The position numbers and the translations under genes were made by a program. Positions 12,001 through 27,000 of a DNA stretch of 64,000 bases are shown here, in pieces. The notes beneath the pieces are model-generated. The model was not told where the DNA came from and did no database searches. It worked only from the letters and a program-made list of their open reading frames with translations. This DNA is from Varroa destructor. Its lineage: Eukaryota; Arthropoda; Arachnida; Mesostigmata; Varroidae. The stretch lies in NCBI RefSeq assembly GCF_002443255.2, contig NW_019211865.1, forward strand, positions 38,620-102,619, written 5' to 3'. Each line of letters opens with the position of its first letter. The stretch's first letter is position 1.

Positions 12001-15000
12001 AATTCATTCCAGAGCAATTTACATATCGTTCCGGGTTGCCTTAAAGAAAGATTACTTCTGTAGTTAATGTTCAATGGCTCTCCGTTACAATCAATCGTAC
12101 AAGATTATCAAAAGGGAGTAAACATTTCATTGGAAAACGATTAAGTAAAGCCACGTATGTAGCTGAGCTATGTAGATAATGAAATAATCGCTCCTTATGT
12201 TGAGGTAATAATGAAGAGGTATTGATTTCTCCCACAGTCAAGTGCGAACTTCTGATTTCCCTCGACCACTAATCTCTTCTTCCGATGAGTTTTTCACTAA
12301 CCCACCCTCTGTGCTTTTTTCCTCCTCTATATGTTTATTTATGTATGAAAAGGTTATTCGGGGATTAGGAGGCATATGTAACGAGGTTGGCCCGCCCTTT
12401 CCATCATATAGTTCGCAGGTTTCAGCTGCGCATCCAACATGATCTTACAATTTTCATGTGGTGTAACACAAGCAATGATCCGGAAACATCTTTAGACATA
12501 GTTCTGCATTGTCGTCGCCTTGTAAAAAAGCAAGCACAGAAATAGGGTTAGGCGGTTTGTATAGGCCACTTTTTCTCTAGCAAAGTGACGTTACTTTAAA
12601 ATTTTCATACTATCAAACATTCAGGATTTGTTGAGCAGAAATTTAGCACAATTTGCATTTTGAAAACGAAGTTTTGAAAACTAGGGATATATGGGAGAGT
12701 TACGAACTTCTGTTGAACATTAAAATGCAAGATAACCAGCTTTTCATTTTTCACCACAATTCTGCCGGCCTCTAAGCTACGTTTTCAGAGGTAAATTGAA
12801 ACCAACTCCGTCTTATAAAAGTCCCCTATACGAATCAAGGTGATGCGGGGCTTTAAAGACTACTGGACTTCAAGCAGATGCATAACTGGATTCTGTCGAT
12901 ATTTTGCAAAGAGATTCAAGTCAATTTTCTAGAAATACGTATCTAGATAAATTAAATGGATAATAAAATAAATTAAATAAAAGCTATATATTTTTACTTT
13001 AGTTGTACTCCATGTCGTTGGTGTCAACAACGTGTCATTGTCAGAAATTGTGACGAGTTTATTGGCATAATGCAATTATATATATATATATATATATATA
13101 TAGCTCCATAAAATGGCTCAGTATGAGCCACTGACATACGTTTCAATAAAGCATTAACGGTTTTTGAGCTAAAATTGAAGAAAATATTTTTATATTTTAA
13201 AAAAATCTAAACTAAATTAAATATGCGCCATTTTGGTCGTAGACTTTGTGCTGTCTTTCTGGTAACACTACAATCCTATTACTGTAGAACTTCGACGGTT
13301 TCTGTATACGGAAAACGATTTTTGTAATTCCTCCATTGAAACTAAATTAATATTGGTAAGAATGTATTGCAGAGAGTGACACAGAGAATAGTTTCGTAAT
13401 GCAAGATCCGGGCGATGCATTAAAATGTTCTACCCAAGTTCTTGTAAGTTTCTGCTAGGTGAATAAAGGTGTATGTGGTCGGGCATTTCCAAAGTAGAAG
13501 ACATGGTTAATTTCTTGGTCCATCTTTCCCTCAACCTTACCTCGCCGGAGAGCACTCCAAGAACTCGCATCAGTCCCGTTCTGTCGCGTGTTCGAACAGT
13601 ATGCAGTGTATAATAACACGCAAGTATGCACGCCACTCCACTTTCGTTTATATAAGCCTAGAATCAGAGGATTCAGAAATTAGTGTTGAAGAACTCTCGT
13701 CGATTTGTAATACCTTTTACTATAGCTTTATTTGACACGGTATCTTTCACATAAGGTGACTGATATTTTTTATGCGAGTATTGCTCATCTTTATGCTACG
13801 AACTGTAATGGCAAAAAAATTTGAATGGAAACGTGAAAAAGGATACATATTCAATTTTTTTTTTGCAAACGATTTTGTTATTGCGCTGCGTTACTATTAC
13901 TTACGTAACATTGTTACTAAGTATTAGGATATTATTTCTAAGTATTAGGATTATTATGATAATAAATTGTATTCGCATAAACAAAACTAGGTTAAGGATA
14001 ACTGGGCTAATTTGGAAGTGTGGGTGGCTCCTCTATTCCAACATGATCAGTCATCCAAGTTTGTCGAGCTGAAACACATACTCACGTTTACGATTCGCTA
14101 TATGACAGCGTTTGTTACTTAAGTTCTTGTCATTCAAGTTATATCCTTTCCCTACTTGACACTTTCGTCTAAAACTTTTTTTTCGTAAAACACCTAAACC
14201 AGCTACCATATTTTTAGAGGCGAAGTTTGCTGGATGCCTATTCATCTGAGCTATTATAGCTTATATAAATTTTTCTCTCATTTAAGGCGATATGTCATCA
14301 TGACTAGTGTATTTGTTGTATATGAAGAGTCCCTTCTTTGTGGTCTGAAGTCAAGAAAAAACAGTAAACATGTATCAAAGTTACAATTGGAGCCATTAGA
14401 TCCATATTTATTTAAACGTCCGTTTAAATAAAAAGTTAAACGTTTCGTTTCTGTCAGTAAACCTATCCGCTTACTTTACTAACTATTAACTATACATTGT
14501 TTCGCTTTTAGCTTGTAGAGGACAGCAGCCCCTCGTGTTCAACATAAGCTGTTTGGGGTGTCTCTATTCTCCGGACGAAAAATGGATTTCTAGCCAAAAC
14601 AAAGCGGTATTGACCTATTTAGCAATTTTTGTTAACATCGGCGTTGAGTCGATCAGTTGTTCTTTTTAAGCGGAAAACGATTATAATAAAAAAGGAAACA
14701 AATTTGCGATAGGACATTGGGCCTGATACTATCATATAACAATATGTCTTCGCTCTTCGTGTACCTTTCCTACTTCTTTCCTAAGTCATTCCACAAGCGA
14801 ATGCAAGTCACAATCTGCGTTTATTTTTTCATTGTGAGGTTTATCGTAAGGCATCTTTTTCGGAGTGTGGTGAACGAGGGTTGTTCGGAACTGAACTATT
14901 TTTTTCTGGATTGGTCAATGTCATAAAGGATCTTCTTTTCTTTTAGCAATTTAATGCAGAAATCACTCTCATTTCATGCATATTATCATGCTGTTAACAA

Positions 15001-18000
15001 TAATAGCTTAGTTCATTGAAAGCCCGTCGCGTGATGCGGCAAATTTCGAGCAGAACTTCCGATAAGTTTCTAAGCTAACCGTGATAATTTTCACGTAATA
15101 GAGCCAAGAATGAGTCTTTACCGCAGAATGAATGCTGCTTATTTTCGTAGCAAAAGCTGCAACCCCGAAATGACGAAGAAACTATCACCCAACGTTGTTC
15201 GACCCCTAGAGTTTGTTAACTTCATAGAACTGTCACTAACGAACTTAATAGCATAGCAAATGCTAAACAGTACAGAAAAGGAACCTATCAAGTTTCAATT
15301 TAACTGCAAATACTTTAAAAACCGCAGAAATAATAACCTAATGTATTGATCAATATTCTCTTTATATTCTTTATATAATTTGGCTATAGCCGTCGTATTT
15401 TCATCAAATGTCAAGCATTTTCCTATTAGTACGATTCCTCGTTGATAGAAGAACTAAGCGACATACACTTCGAACGGTTTGAGTCAACAGTTAAGCAAAT
15501 GGGCAACACTGTATCTTCTTGAAGTCTAACCTGGTACGCATCAGGCGGAGGTCCAGAATGTTCAATTGTTGTAATGGCTGTTTCGCGATCGTCTTGGGGG
15601 AGACGTGAATTTAACTGTCTCACTAGGTCATCGACCATCAAGGACATCATTGATGGAAGAAACTTGGTTACCACCTGGAATTTTAATTTAAAATCTTTGT
15701 TAAAAACTCTTTCAATTTGTAGTAAACAATAAGAATCTTTTTTTTACTAAATCACATTTTCGACATTAATATAATCTGGCGAGATCCGCAATACAAACGA
15801 CCGACCAGAAGATTAATGCATCACGATTCTCTTTCGGTTTTTACCAAACATCATGGCTCGAATATCAAAGATAAGGGAAAGACACACTTGCTAAACGAAA
15901 GTCTGTCGCTCATAATCATGGTATATGATTGATAGAGTAAGCAAGATCTAGAAGAACTATTTGACTATACATATTTTGATTTGCTAGATTCAGCTGTATT
16001 ATGTTAATCAACAAGACCTAAAAACATGGATTGTAGCTTGGGTATAATATAAGACGACCTGCTGCTTATTGATGAAATGCTAGTGATTTCGTAAAAATAT
16101 TTGCATATTTTCAATGTCTTATTTACTGAACAACAATAGTATTCAGAAATAATTACCTATTCGACATATCTTACTAAACAGGTACTTTACTCTCACATCC
16201 TGATCATATGGTTTTCCAATTTCTTTTTTTCGCTTTACTGAGGTCAGTGCACCTTAGTCGCATCGGAAAGTGGTTTAAATTAATGGTAAACCGCATATAA
16301 GAGCGTACGTACTGAAGTCGTTAACAAAGAAAGGCTCTAAGTGGTCGGTTGGAACGGCAATAGTTTGAAGGGCTAACAGAGGCGGTAAGCAGGAAAAAAA
16401 TCTGTGCCTGAATCATTGTACCTTTTAACACCCTAAAGACGAGCAAGGAAACCCTATTTTTCCAAATATGGGGTTGCCACAACGTTCTTATACGAGAAGT
16501 AGTTAAAACGACATTTAATAGTGTTTGTAAACTTGTAAATGTAGCCTGCCGAAACACCGACACAGTAAATCTTGCGGTTCGCGGCAGTGAAACGTTAGTA
16601 GTTCAAAACAGCGTTTGCTTTTCCACCGAAAATGAAAGTCGACTAAATGTCACAAGCGTCGCACAGAATACGGACGACACGAGGCTATTGATCAAGAAAC
16701 GCCAGGGAGACAAACAAAAGCACAGCATTGCTACAGTATTAATTAGTGCGGATGCCGGTCCAAGAACCCGGCCAAATGAGGGGCACTTCGTGATGCATTT
16801 AAAGCGAAACCGGCATCTTTATTCTTACGTACTAGAATAAAGTCATCAATTGAAAGCTCAAGACCATCACAAACGTCGTTTATTCGCTGATCACTGATTC
16901 TTTTGATCATATTCTCGCTGATAAAGCTCATTCTCAGCAGCTAGCTAAATAAATTGTTGCATTTGGGGCTCAGAGAACAGAAACAAAAAGGTGAGCTTTG
17001 ACCAACGACTTAACTATCAAAGAATCACGATATGGTGCAGAGAGCTTGTAGAGCAGAGGTCACTGTCCTTTTTCTTTGAACGTGTTGAGCATCTTACCGT
17101 TAACGAAACGGCAATTGCAAACACTATGTTGTTCGTAAGCCGCAATGAGAACATTGTTTTAGTTCTTAGTGCCTTTAATTCGAGATTACGCCCGAGAGGC
17201 TGTCAAACTGTTTTGAACGTTTCCAGGCCTGCTGATCTCGTTGCGCTGCGGTGACACCCGAGTAGTCGCACTGGCTCTGTGATTGAATACCTTCCGGTTG
17301 TTTCCTATGGGGCTATGTGTGCACCAATGTGTATAAAATAGCGCCAAACAATCCACTACCAAGAAATGAGTCTGCCATCTAATTAACTCTTGTTAGGGTA
17401 GATCCCAGCATTTAGCAGTTTGAAATAACATAAGCTAAGTAAGTTGAATGCAACCTGCTAAAAATCGATCAAAAATATTTGTAAGGTAAAAAAAAAATCG
17501 ATAAAGGATATATGACGGAACAGCATAGACTTAGTATGCTAAGGCCTACAACGAGGTATTGGTAACCTTTTTGTTGTCTCATGAGTTTCAATCAGCTTGA
17601 CAGAATGATGTCATCCGCGATTCCTTTACAGACGTTGCGCACCAAAACCTTTAAATTTGTAAAAACTATGAAACTGGAGGATTTGAACGCCGATCCTGAA
17701 TTAGCTCCCGCACTGACTACCTCCCATATGAACTTAGATTACCTATACTTCAAGCGTGTGACTTATGTCGATCTACTAGGATTAATACATACCGCAAAGG
17801 TTCTAGCGTTTCAAGAAAAATCGGTTGGCATATGCAGAAGACTGCCATAATAGAGATATATTCTTAAAGTTGTTTTTATTGAGGTATGGAAGAGTGCACT
17901 GACATACTAATTGGGAGACCCGAAACCATATTCCCATTTAGATTCCGTAAAATGGGGTCCAAGCTTAAAAGTTACTCTTGTAATGCTGATAAAAAAAAAT

Positions 18001-21000
18001 ACATACTATGCAGTCGCTTCACATAACTGTCTGCTTCTCCACTTTCACCTCCATTTTTCTCCTCTTTTTTACCCTCCTGATAATCTTGGATAGGTTCTCG
18101 TTTCATTTCTATTCTAGCATTTTTAAGCATTCTTTCTTGAGAGATTGCATAGAGGATGAACAAATACATTGAACTGTGTGCTATGTTGTTATAGGGGAAA
18201 CTCAGTAATATTGTCTGGCCTTTAGTTTCTTAAGAGATTTTCCTGATCTCGTTTAAGCATGCTCTATCAAATTGAGTCGCCTGCGGCAGGCTTAACTATT
18301 AAACCCTTTTTACCCGCATGATTATGTTTCCCCTTGGAATCCCTGAATCACCGGACGTTTCGTAATTTTAGCCATTAGACGACTTCGCCATCAGTTCTTT
18401 TTCTTTTACTTTCATGTGTTTGTGAGCTTTGCTCTTAGTTTTCAAGCCCATGGAGGACCTATTTTGAAATAGACCCTTACATCCGAAAGGGAAGGTCACG
18501 TTTATATCACCTGCAGGCGAGTGTAGAAATTCCCGGCTAGCTCCTTCAACGACCGATTTCAAAACAAATTATTCGCGAAAAAAACAAACTTTTGTAGGCC
18601 CACTTGTTCTCAATCTTATAGTAAACTCATGTATGTCTAAGAACCCTTTGGATTTTGAGTGCACTAACGGAATCTAATTTAGACAAGGCTTTGTTTGACT
18701 TCCAAATTGATGCCAACTCTGCTCGCATATAGGCTTGAATATAGATGACAATGGTGGAATCTATATGAGCTCTAATAGAATTGGAATTAAATGTATATAT
18801 AGCTTGTCATCAACAGCTTAAGGATTTTGGAGTTGTTACCCTGAATACAAAAGCATTACTGACCGCACAATCTTCAGTTTTCTTAGACTATAATTTTCTA
18901 ATAGATCTCCCCAGTCTCAAATACCCTGAATTTGCGTCTGTAGAACAACACCTGGGAAGCTACAGGGACGGTCTGTACCTCACTCCGGTAGGTTTCGGAA
19001 ACCATTGTAATCTTCTAACTTGGAATACTGTTAACCCATCATAGCATCATTTAATGCTACAGCTGATTGATGTTCGCGTAAAGCCGTCAAAGGCCACGTG
19101 AGAATTAGAACTTTTTCTAAACTGTCACAACGCGCCTATCATATTCATGATATAGTTGTTTACGAGTCTTTTCGAATGCAGGGTCGACATCCTCTTCACT
19201 ACGAATATGGAGCCAATTAATGTTCCGAAAATGCTTATGATGTATTTGCATGTAAATTGATGTCCAATTGTGGTATTTGATGAGAGCATAATACTGTATC
19301 AGCTGAACTGGGTCATAGGTTATGAAATTATCGTATCGTATAGATAACATTGAAGTTAGACTTATCGTTTTAAATCATAAACAAGTCTTCAGTCAATCAC
19401 TGGATATATCGCTCTATCTTCAAGTGCGCCGACTTTTTTTTTTTACTATTTATCAGCTTCTAATCTACTCCTAGGCATGGTCGCTTTGCTTAACTAAGAA
19501 CAATTGTGCTCTTAAAAGGGTATAATCAAAATTAGCCAAACGATCGACATGTGGATAAAACATTCCTGCAGCAAAATATCTTTTACAGCAGAATGACCTG
19601 CCATTGTATGTGAGACTGCGTCGTGCTAGTTTTTAGTTCGAATTTCAAAGAACCATCCTCCGAATGGTCTTAAAATGAATTCATAGAACACTACTGCGCC
19701 TATCTGTACGCAAGCAGAAAGCTGCTTAAGTTATTAATTTGGAGTGCTGTTAACTCATTTTTTAATGCAATTTAGCTTGTTGACGTTCGTCTAAAGCAAT
19801 CGAAGGTTGAATGAGAGATGGACCTTTCTTGCACCACAAAGTAAGCCATTGTAGAAAAGGCCGCAAGCCACCAGAAGGAATTGATAACTTATTCTCATAA
19901 AGGCTACTACGTTTACTAAGAGAATCTTCAATTATTGTCTTGTGTGTAAAATATACATATATTAACAGAAGGCTCATCTAAACTCAGCTCCTTATTATGT
20001 TGCACATATTTTATCAAAATGTTTTCATATGCTGAAAAAGTCATTTTTGACGGTTATTCAATATAATTACCATTGACAATGTATGATAGTGCAAGTGAGA
20101 CGATTGACGTTATTTTGGAATGGTGCGTTAGGTTTTCTTAATGACACTCCATGCATAATAATCTACCGAATCAAAACCTAAACCGCGGTTGTGCGACAGC
20201 CGTATGTGCTCATTTCGGAACATGCTCATACTCTGAAGCAGTTAGCCTTACACTACTCTGTTAGTATGAGGTGATGTACCATCCTGCTACAAGATATGAG
20301 ATACTTTAACCCTTCATCAGATATAGACGCTTACGATCCCGGCAGTACCGACTGCTCCTCGTCTGCTACCGGGCCAATCCCGGCTCTTTTCACCCGCTAT
20401 TAAACCAGTAAATCAAATTTAAGCAAATCAGAAATAAGATAAAATAGGCGCGGGTCGGAATCTGTCAACCATTTTCGTCTTGTACTCTACGAGGTTTTGG
20501 GTAGACGACTTGTGTCATCCAGAAACGACCCCTTGAAGTCGTTTGATGAATCTGATTTTTGTGGTTCACTAAATACTAATTCTGGGAAACATTTTTACCC
20601 TATAATGCTTTACATAAAGCGGATTGTTAATTTGGTTAATCGAACCTTTTTCTCATTTTGCATGTTTCAAAACAGCGTTGCACCAAGGCAATCACCAGCA
20701 TCGTCTATACTGATATATTATCAGTATGAAAATTGTGTTGCGTAAACAAGTGCGCTCAATTTACGCTACATCAATAACTGGATCAATAATGAGTGATAGA
20801 CAGATAACTGTAGGTAAGAGCGGGTTAAGGTTCCAAGCTGGCGCTGCATGCGCGGTACATATAAAATTAATTTGATGTACAGGTAGAGTAAAGCTTGCCC
20901 TTGGGTTTATGTTAACAGTTTTTAAGAACGATGACTATAACGTGGTAATAGAATCAATGCTGCAAAATGATGTGGAAATTGTAACCGAATATTTGTAGAG

Positions 21001-24000
21001 GTGTGGGCCTTCAGTCGAACTGTATATTGCGCTAGCTGTAACTCGATAGAAATTCGTCCATATAATAAAAACAAGGTAACGGGTTAAGTGTGTTTAGGTG
21101 ATAACGGCTAACTGTTGGTATCTACGACAGTTTATGCAGGCTGAGTGTAAAAAAAATAAATTAGTTAAATCAATCGACGTAATGCAGGCGCGCGGCGAAA
21201 CTCATAGGTCCGTTTGATATATACGAAGCCTGAAAGTGTATTATAAGAGATTGTACCTGCGGGTCAAGCTTTGGCTCTTTAAACTCCTGATCTGTCATGA
21301 TTCTCCAGGCGTCGAGCCCTAATGACAACATCCTCATTAAGAGTAACAGTACTGTGTGGTCCTAAAAAACAGCCGCATCGCAGAAACAAAAAATAGTTAC
21401 AACAGTGCCCTTGTATCTTCTATTAGACTAAATCTGACCTTCTATTTCCTGATAGTTCATGCATTGGAATCAACGAATAAGAATCAATGAACACAATTTA
21501 TGAGGATCTAAATGGTTGGGTATTGATACTGCAGGGCAGTTGGTTCTCTTAGAAAAAAAGGTAGGTAATGCGGTATATATAATACAAAATAATACGAAGT
21601 TTTCCAAATAGTAGCAGAAGGTATCGCTAGTGGCAAATTACGCTTGAAAAAGAACGATGTATCTTTTCTGTGCTTCCAAAACAAATAGTCTGCTATGCCA
21701 CATGTATCTAACACAGACTGCCACAAATTGTGAAAAATCAGGTTTGTGTTGTAATTAACCATGTTTGTTTTAATTAATTAATTCCATTAGGGACTTGCAT
21801 AGCCCTGTTACGGCAGATCCAAAACGGGCCGATTCTGTCAAGGTTGGCGAAATGTAATTAATAACAACATGACATAAATTCGTCGCCTTGCATTGTTTGC
21901 GTAATAGAAACTACTATACAATTAATACAGTAATAATATTTATATGTATATAGTATTACGTGTCTACTTCTTGACGCGCGATTTTAGCCTAGTAAATACG
22001 TCGTGCCTTGAAAACTCCAGTTACGAATCTGTGCAAAACGGTTATACTGTTGAGGTGAATTGGATTGAGCAAAATTTTCAACTTGGAAAAGCCTACACAA
22101 GCTGATGCAAACGATTCACAAACGAGCTACAATGGAGGTCCAAAACATGCAGGATGACGAATAGGTGAATACAGGTCTAAAAAGGAAAAGAAAAATCGGA
22201 GAGTGATACGAAAAGCTAAGTAGAACAGATAGCAATGTTCTGCAATTGCATCGCAGGAATGAAAAATGAAATTATTGCTGATGAAAGAAGAGGCAGAGTA
22301 ATCCTCGTGGAAGACACAGTGAAGAGTGCCCCGGTTAACAAAGAATGCGATCGAAATCACAAATTGGAGCTCCTTGCAATAAAGCTGCGGAGCATAATCT
22401 GATTAGAAATAAAGTTGCCGTTAAGGACCACACTTCCACTAAGGTCATTGGGTTCGAATCTGATTAAGCTGTCCATAAGCGGTGGTCACTAAGATACCAG
22501 AACTCGAAACGGGAACCGGAACCACTGAAGCGACCCATCAACCGCTCGTAGAGATAGATTAACTCTAGAGGGTGGAATAATCCCAGGAAGCATTCCAATC
22601 ACCCATTCTCTACTGACCTAAATCTTGGCAAAGGCAGAAAACTGATGGAACTTAAGAGAAAGGGAAGCAATTGGGTTCCAAACAATATTAAGTTGAGCCA
22701 GGAAGAAGCACAGGTGGGTGGAGAAGTAGAGGCAAAAAAAGCGACAAGTCTGATGGGGTAGCGCTAAAAGCTGCCCGGAACTCTGTGGACAATCGAACCC
22801 ATAAAGGACACTGCCTCCTTAATATATTGGGTGAGGCGTTTATTATAAAAACATTGGCTCGGTGAATGGCAAAAATAATGCCAGTTGAGTTTAGGATGAT
22901 CGACTCTAGATCATACATTAGTCCTACGTACAACCACAAGGAAGGGAAAACAAGCCAAAAATCAGACATCTATTTAGGCCTTATGTGAGAATTTCCTTGA
23001 ACTCTATAAACTGGAAAGTGATCCTGAATACGCTTAAGACGCGTAAGACATCTTCAAGATATGTGAAGCCTCCGCTAAACACCTGACCCTCACTTCAAGT
23101 TTTTTTTTAGCTGCACTGACTCCTAAACCGCCTTATTGGAAACTCTCAATTTCTCCGGTCCAAAGCTTTTTTATTGAATAATTTTATTAATAAAAATTGG
23201 TAAATATTCTGGGGTAACATCTCATAATTATGATAGCTGTGGTAACTTTCTTGACTATCAGATAAAGTTTCGTCATATCGAATTTGCTGTGTGGTAGTAG
23301 GCCTACATGACTAATCTGACTGGTAGGGGACTGTAGGAAAATTTTTTTTAGCGTTCAGTGATATGGGCGAATGATGTCGTTAAGAATTACATCACCTTTA
23401 TTTTAGCATTACATAGTTATCTTATTATATTATTATTTCATATTATTATATATTATTTACGTATGTTGCCCCGCGATTTGTTTTCGCCGGCGATTTGGTC
23501 GTCGCCGCGTTTTATATCTGCGATTTTAATAGTAACATCTATGTTTTCGCCTCTATACTTACCATCTCATTCAAGCAGAAATCGAACGGATAGTTTGTTG
23601 GCCAATATTGCTGGCAAAGTCAGTGTTTCGGGCACTTGTATAGGTTTGAGAAATCTTGGATTACGTTTCAATCAAATGTGAAAAACTTTGTTTTTAAGTT
23701 TTCTATTCTTTTCTTTTTTCTGTTCTAGCCATGGCTAAGTTGTTGAGTTCGTTGAGTATTTTACTAGAAGCAGACCCTATTTGTAAGTGCTGACTGCCCA
23801 GAAGATCTAATCATGTGTTTGATTGAGATACAGGCGTAACAATCTCCTATAAACTTCTTAAAAACAGTTTTCGTTAAAAATTTAACAAATTTTTAATAAA
23901 GACTGTTTTCAAGACGATTTAAATTTTTTCCACGACGACGCCGTACATTATGATTGAATCGAGCACATTATTGGGTACCTTAATGCATATATATTCGAAG

Positions 24001-27000
24001 ACAAATTCGAGCACTAAGTAGTTCCCATGTTTCTCAAAAGCCTTTTCTTCACTATTTTGTTATTTACCTTTGATATGCTATTCGAAGGCGTTTTTCTCAC
24101 GTTCCGTAATGGTATTACAACTAGAACTTTTCAACGATAAATGTTCCAGCTGAAAGGATTACTCAGGAGATACTTGCCAAGTTTGAAAACGATATCTGGA
24201 ACCTCAAGTACACTCCCCGCTCAAATCTGAACTTCATGAATGTCATTTGAAAGAAGGCTAGGACGGCGGCCGACAAAAAAACTGCGGAATCGTCCAAGAA
24301 GATAGGCCGCAGCGCAAGACCGTTAGTCACTCAAATCCTTTAACTCCACTTGGAAATTTAAAGAGCTTGAATGTTTCCGCTTCTTGACATTTCGCCCGGT
24401 ATTGAGCGTTCCATGGCCTTTTGGATTGTCATCAGTGATGAAAATTGGTGTCTATAAGCTGATAGGAACCATAGATCGGCATGAGAAAACCGCAGCCCAG
24501 GATTCACCCAGCGAGACTAAGGCTTTTGTTCAGGAATTGCTTCCTGCTAACAATAAAGTTTATTAACTCATATTTGGCCCAATTGCGTCGAATAAATCAG
24601 ACTATTCAAAAAGAAAAAACCCAACATACAAGGTCAAATTCTATTGCTGCATGGCAACGTGAAGCCGCACGTGAAAAAAAATACTTTCCTAGGAGATTAT
24701 GTTGGATACATTTCCGTTATTGGACAATCATCCTCGTAGTTTGACCTTTGACGCAAATAAAAAATTCAAAAGGTAATTAGAAGCCATTTGGCGAGATGGC
24801 ATACATCAGTTGGGTGAAAAGTAAAACGAAGTCATCAAAAATAACGGATGAAAACGTAATAACTTACTGCCACGAGAGTAAAAATATGATGTTTTTTATT
24901 TAGCGAAACATTATCCAACATAAGGCTATGTTATTTAAAATACTTAACACTTGTTGGCTCGCGATAATAAGTGGTAAATATACATAATAAGGAAATAAAA
25001 ATAAAGAATAAAAAACAGAATGGTAAAGAGTTGTTAAGGTTGCGGGAGAACTTTGGTTGCCATCAAGAATAAAATGTAGCTGAAGTCTTGAATACCTGGA
25101 TTAATGAATTTTTTTTGAGAGAAACAGGAAGCCGAGTGTCAGGTTATGGGAAGTTGATAATATGAGTAGCAATTGGTTAGCGATCGGAAGTTAGGAGACT
25201 AAGAAATGTATAAGCGTAAGGGCATACTGTAAAGGTTGATTCAGTAGGGCGCTCTGGTGAAGTGAACTACAAAAAAAAAGATGGAATTAATGGAGCTGGA
25301 AGTTACTAAAAACAGCATGAGGTGAACGATAAGGGAGATAGAAAATGTATGGAAAGTTCTCAAATGACATGTAGAGTACCATTTTGTAAAAGGCGTTTGT
25401 AAATGTATAACATACGTTCATTACTAGGCGGTTAGGATCTAGTTTGCTAAATGCATTTCCGCACAAGTTCGCTCTCTATCTTGTAAGCTACTGTTGTAAT
25501 AAAACCATTGTGATATACAACTTTAGACTATACCCTTGGTAAACTCTCGTTGTTGATTAGAAGATGGATGATTTTGAGAGCTGAACTGACGAGGAAGTTT
25601 GTAGCATGAGGATCGGCCAAACTCATCGCAATATCACCCAATACCTGTTATGATGATGACAACAATGATTATAGTAAAGACAAAATGCATTTTAGTCATT
25701 ATTAGGGTTTGTTATCATATTATCAGGAATTACTTCAGGAAAATATTAAAAAATGCATTAACTATTAAATTTCACTACGTAAAGCTTATGCCTACTTGGC
25801 TTCTTGTTACAAAATGAGTATCAAAGATTAACCCCTAGTTATCGTACTTTGAGAGTATATTGAAACCAAAACGTTGTTGACTTGGCGTACATTTATGGAG
25901 CCACATGCTAAATAGGCTATGCGTTTTTCAGTGCTATATACAATCTAAGATAAGCTAAAATATATGTTGCCTACTTTTAGTTCTTGAATAAGTAGCCCTA
26001 TAGTATACTCTTAAGAAGGCTGCGTCGATATTCTTTATACTAATTCTTAATTGTCTGTTTTAATAAAACAATGTATAAAGCAAGAACATAAGTGTTAAAA
26101 TTTTAGGACTGGCAGGTAAGGCTCGAGATATAACTGAAGAACTTATATTTGATCAACAGTGTAAGAACAGGGGCCTACCCGAATTCAGCGGCGAATATAG
26201 GAGCCATCTTTTAGCAGCGGTTTTTTCATTGTTCATCGTTCACAATACCACATCGAATTTCTTATAATATTCTATTGATTTTACTCAGTTTCTGTATGAG
26301 CGATCTGTAGCCTTGTGAGTTAAAACCGAAAAATTATATTGTTACAAGAAAAAACATTCTCTTCCCAGTAATTCGAATTCTGGGGTTTACTAAAACACGC
26401 GTTTCGACCTTCAATGGTCCGAAAAAAATCGAAACACATAAATAGGAATACACATTACAGACATATGTTAACTCCGCTTTTTCACGCCGGTCACGGATTG
26501 GAATCTAATAATAATAAAAATAAATAATAAATGGAGAAGGACAAAGCTCTAACAAATTCGCGTACGGAGAAGGGGCAAACGCAGGCTTACGGTTTCAGCC
26601 ATACATATGCACACAGAGATGGAATGTGTCTATTACTGCACTGATGTCGTTATAACACTGATTATTTGCAATCTTATAAAAAACAAGGTATTAACAGGTC
26701 TACCCGCTCGTGATGGCATTATATATTGACAAAGCGTGTCACTGCTCAATTTATTAACATTTGTGAATATTTGTACAATTATAGATAAATAAATTTGTAT
26801 AAATTATAGACAAAAAATCGTTAGCTGCTCACATTTTCTGCATAGGAATAACATTAAATTATCCATTGCAATTCACGTTTAAGCGCATGGAAGCTGAGAA
26901 AAAAAATTCGTTGATCATTTCTCGATTGTAAATTTTTATAAAAAAATATCTACTTGATTAAAAAGGATTTACTTGTTCGCTTCCCGGTTTGACGCCATCG

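Larger units (their letters stand above)
9497..13540 (-). other. NELFB: NELFB intron 10
   Basis: Bounded by gtaagg and the tttttcag acceptor. It contains an AT/GATA-like simple stretch (11082-11125), an (AT)n tract (13077-13102) and one copy of a dispersed repeat (13250-13440). No other coding signal was seen. Confidence 0.7.

Noticed and set aside
17581..17850. 89-codon ATG-started open frame inside NELFB intron 8
   Set aside because: No motif recognised and no splice context; could be part of an old repeat, but nothing supports it.
22440..22470. ggttcgaatct, which looks like a tRNA B box
   Set aside because: The T-stem bases do not pair and no A box lies at tRNA spacing upstream.
22688..22969. 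93-codon minus-strand frame in a purine-rich tract
   Set aside because: The antisense of a purine-rich repeat-like stretch gives an artificially open frame; no family match.
23358..23681. 107-codon open frame
   Set aside because: Low-complexity hydrophobic start from AT-rich DNA and no ATG at its beginning; no family match.
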